From NCBI GenBank assembly GCA_013811855.1, contig JACCUL010000069.1, positions 1 through 8,653 on the forward strand: 8,653 nucleotides of DNA, read 5' to 3'. The position numbers and the translations under genes are program-made. The notes below the pieces were generated by a model. The model was given only the letters and a program-made list of their open reading frames with translations, had not been told where the DNA came from and did no database searches. The DNA is from Acidimicrobiia bacterium (GTDB taxonomy: Bacteria > Actinomycetota > Acidimicrobiia > Acidimicrobiales > Ilumatobacteraceae). Below, piece by piece: positions 7,531 to 8,653 of the stretch; within the stretch, counting starts at the first letter, position 1; every line of letters starts with the position of its first letter.

Positions 7531-8653
7531 ATGGCTGACCGCGCCGACCATCCCGGCGGTCGCCTGCCCGCTGTCGTCACCGGCCGCAACGGCCTCGACC
7601 GGCTGGCCGAGCCCGGCGGACCGTTCGGCCGCACAACGGCCGTGATCGTCGCCGATGGCGCCGTCGTCGCATCCGGCTACGCCGGCCGCATCCAAGCCGC
7701 GTTGGCGGCGCTGGACGTGTGCCACCTCCACATCGTGGCGCCGGGCGAGCCGACGGCGCAGTCCGTCGACGATGTCGCCGCACTGGTACGCGCCGCTGGC
7801 GCGCCGGTCGTCATCGGCGCCGGCGGCGGCTCGGCCCTCGACACGGCCAAGCAGGCCGCCGCCATCGCCGGCGCCCCGCACGGCATCGAGCACTACGCGC
7901 TCGGTGCCAACCCGCTCCCCGTGCCGGCGCCCGTCGTCGCCATTCCCACCACCGCTGGCACCGGGTCCGAGGTCACACGGACCTGCATCGTCAGCGACGC
8001 CGCAGGCCGCAAGGTGTGGACGTGGGGTGACGAGCTCCTGCCCGTGCTCGTCCTGCTCGACCCGGCCGCGACGGCGACGTTGCCGCCCCATCTCACGGCC
8101 GCTACCGGCCTCGACGCCTTCGTTCACGCCGTGGAGGCCGTCACCGGCCGGCGCAGCAACGCCATCGTCGCCGGGCCGGCGCTCCACGCCATCCGTCTCG
8201 TGCTCGAGCACCTGCCAGCCGCCGTGGCCGACGGCACCGACCTCGAGATCCGGCTGGCGATGCAGGAGGCGGCGCTGCTGGCCGGACTGGCCATCGACGG
8301 CGGCGGTACGGGGATCGCCCACTCGATCGGTCACTCGTTGGGAACGTTGACTCACGTCCCCCATGGCGTGTCCGTCGCCGTCGGCCTCGGCGCGGCATTG
8401 GCGTGGAACGTCGCCGGCGCGCCCGAGGCGTTCGGCACGGTGGCCGACGTGATCGGCCGGCCGGTTCACGAGTTGGCTGACGCCTATCGGGAGCTGCTCA
8501 CCGCCTGCGAGTTCCCCGCCGCCGTGCGCCTCGTCGGGCCGCTCGAGCTGGAAGCAGACGAGCTGGCGGCGACGATGATCGCCGTCGAGAACCGGCCGAT
8601 GTACGACAACAACTGCCGCAGGGCCGACGGCGCCGAGCGGGTCCAGCTGGCGC
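7531..8653 (+). CDS. Iron-containing (type III) alcohol dehydrogenase; extreme C-terminus missing
   Basis: The 374 residues present are nearly the whole of a ~380-400-residue cytoplasmic NAD(P)-dependent dehydrogenase that interconverts an alcohol and an aldehyde or ketone. The Rossmann-like N-terminal domain has IGAGGGSALDTAK (95-107) and IPTTAGTGSEVT (138-149), both family hallmarks. The metal ligands expected from FucO-type enzymes are all present: Asp195 and His199 in GLDAFVHAVEA, His264 in GIAHSIGHSLG, and His278 in THVPHG. A second active-site-region histidine, His268, is also kept. ATG at 7531 is the first possible start, because an in-frame TGA lies at 7522-7524. No good Shine-Dalgarno precedes it. 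The gene is divergent from the importer operon across 120 bp, so shared control is possible. The subfamily (lactaldehyde, maleylacetate, butanol type and others) cannot be fixed from motifs alone. Confidence 0.92.
   Translation, partial: MADRADHPGGRLPAVVTGRNGLDRLAEPGGPFGRTTAVIVADGAVVASGYAGRIQAALAALDVCHLHIVAPGEPTAQSVDDVAALVRAAGAPVVIGAGGGSALDTAKQAAAIAGAPHGIEHYALGANPLPVPAPVVAIPTTAGTGSEVTRTCIVSDAAGRKVWTWGDELLPVLVLLDPAATATLPPHLTAATGLDAFVHAVEAVTGRRSNAIVAGPALHAIRLVLEHLPAAVADGTDLEIRLAMQEAALLAGLAIDGGGTGIAHSIGHSLGTLTHVPHGVSVAVGLGAALAWNVAGAPEAFGTVADVIGRPVHELADAYRELLTACEFPAAVRLVGPLELEADELAATMIAVENRPMYDNNCRRADGAERVQLA

Noticed and set aside
7492..8469. A 325-codon minus-strand frame opposite the alcohol dehydrogenase
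   Set aside because: Its product is low-complexity Gly/Arg/Asp-rich sequence without motifs, while the plus strand encodes a clear Fe-ADH with all metal ligands.

Overview
The window is about two-thirds G+C, with the third-position G/C bias typical of Actinobacteria. The Tat-type lipoprotein leader and codon style suit an uncultured Acidimicrobiia-like actinobacterium, but that placement is inference: there is no rRNA or marker gene here. The window is densely coding. It has no gene-free stretch over 300 bases, and I saw no tRNA, rRNA, CRISPR array, insertion sequence or phage gene.

Layout, left to right: (1) 1-1296, minus strand: the N-terminal 432 residues of an Old Yellow Enzyme/trimethylamine-dehydrogenase-type flavoprotein, cut off by the window start. 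(2) 1404-1580, plus strand: a 58-residue DUF1059 protein, divergent from the flavoprotein across 107 bp. (3) 1577-1618: a strong hairpin where this small gene converges on the operon to its right. (4) 1615-7410, minus strand: a complete four-gene peptide/opine-type ABC importer operon. In transcription order it encodes a Tat-exported lipoprotein binding protein, a DppB-like permease, a DppC-like permease (4-nt GTGA overlap) and one fused DppD-DppF ATPase. (5) 7411-7530: a 120-bp divergent promoter region. (6) 7531-8653, plus strand: an iron-containing (type III) alcohol dehydrogenase that lacks only its extreme C-terminus at the window end.

The importer appears complete. The lipoprotein would capture substrate outside the membrane, the two permeases would form the channel, and the fused ATPase would supply both nucleotide-binding domains. 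The flanking oxidoreductases suggest, without proving, that the imported compound is catabolised. The flavoprotein resembles the N-methylproline/betaine demethylase branch of the family, so a small N-methylated amino acid, betaine or peptide is a reasonable guess. No transcriptional regulator lies in the window.

I found no clearly new defence, mobile or RNA system. The most notable points are the flavoprotein's altered iron-sulfur motif (Ala in place of the second Cys) and altered active-site pair, the fused ATPase with two full four-Cys motifs, and the Cys2His2 pattern in the DUF1059 protein.
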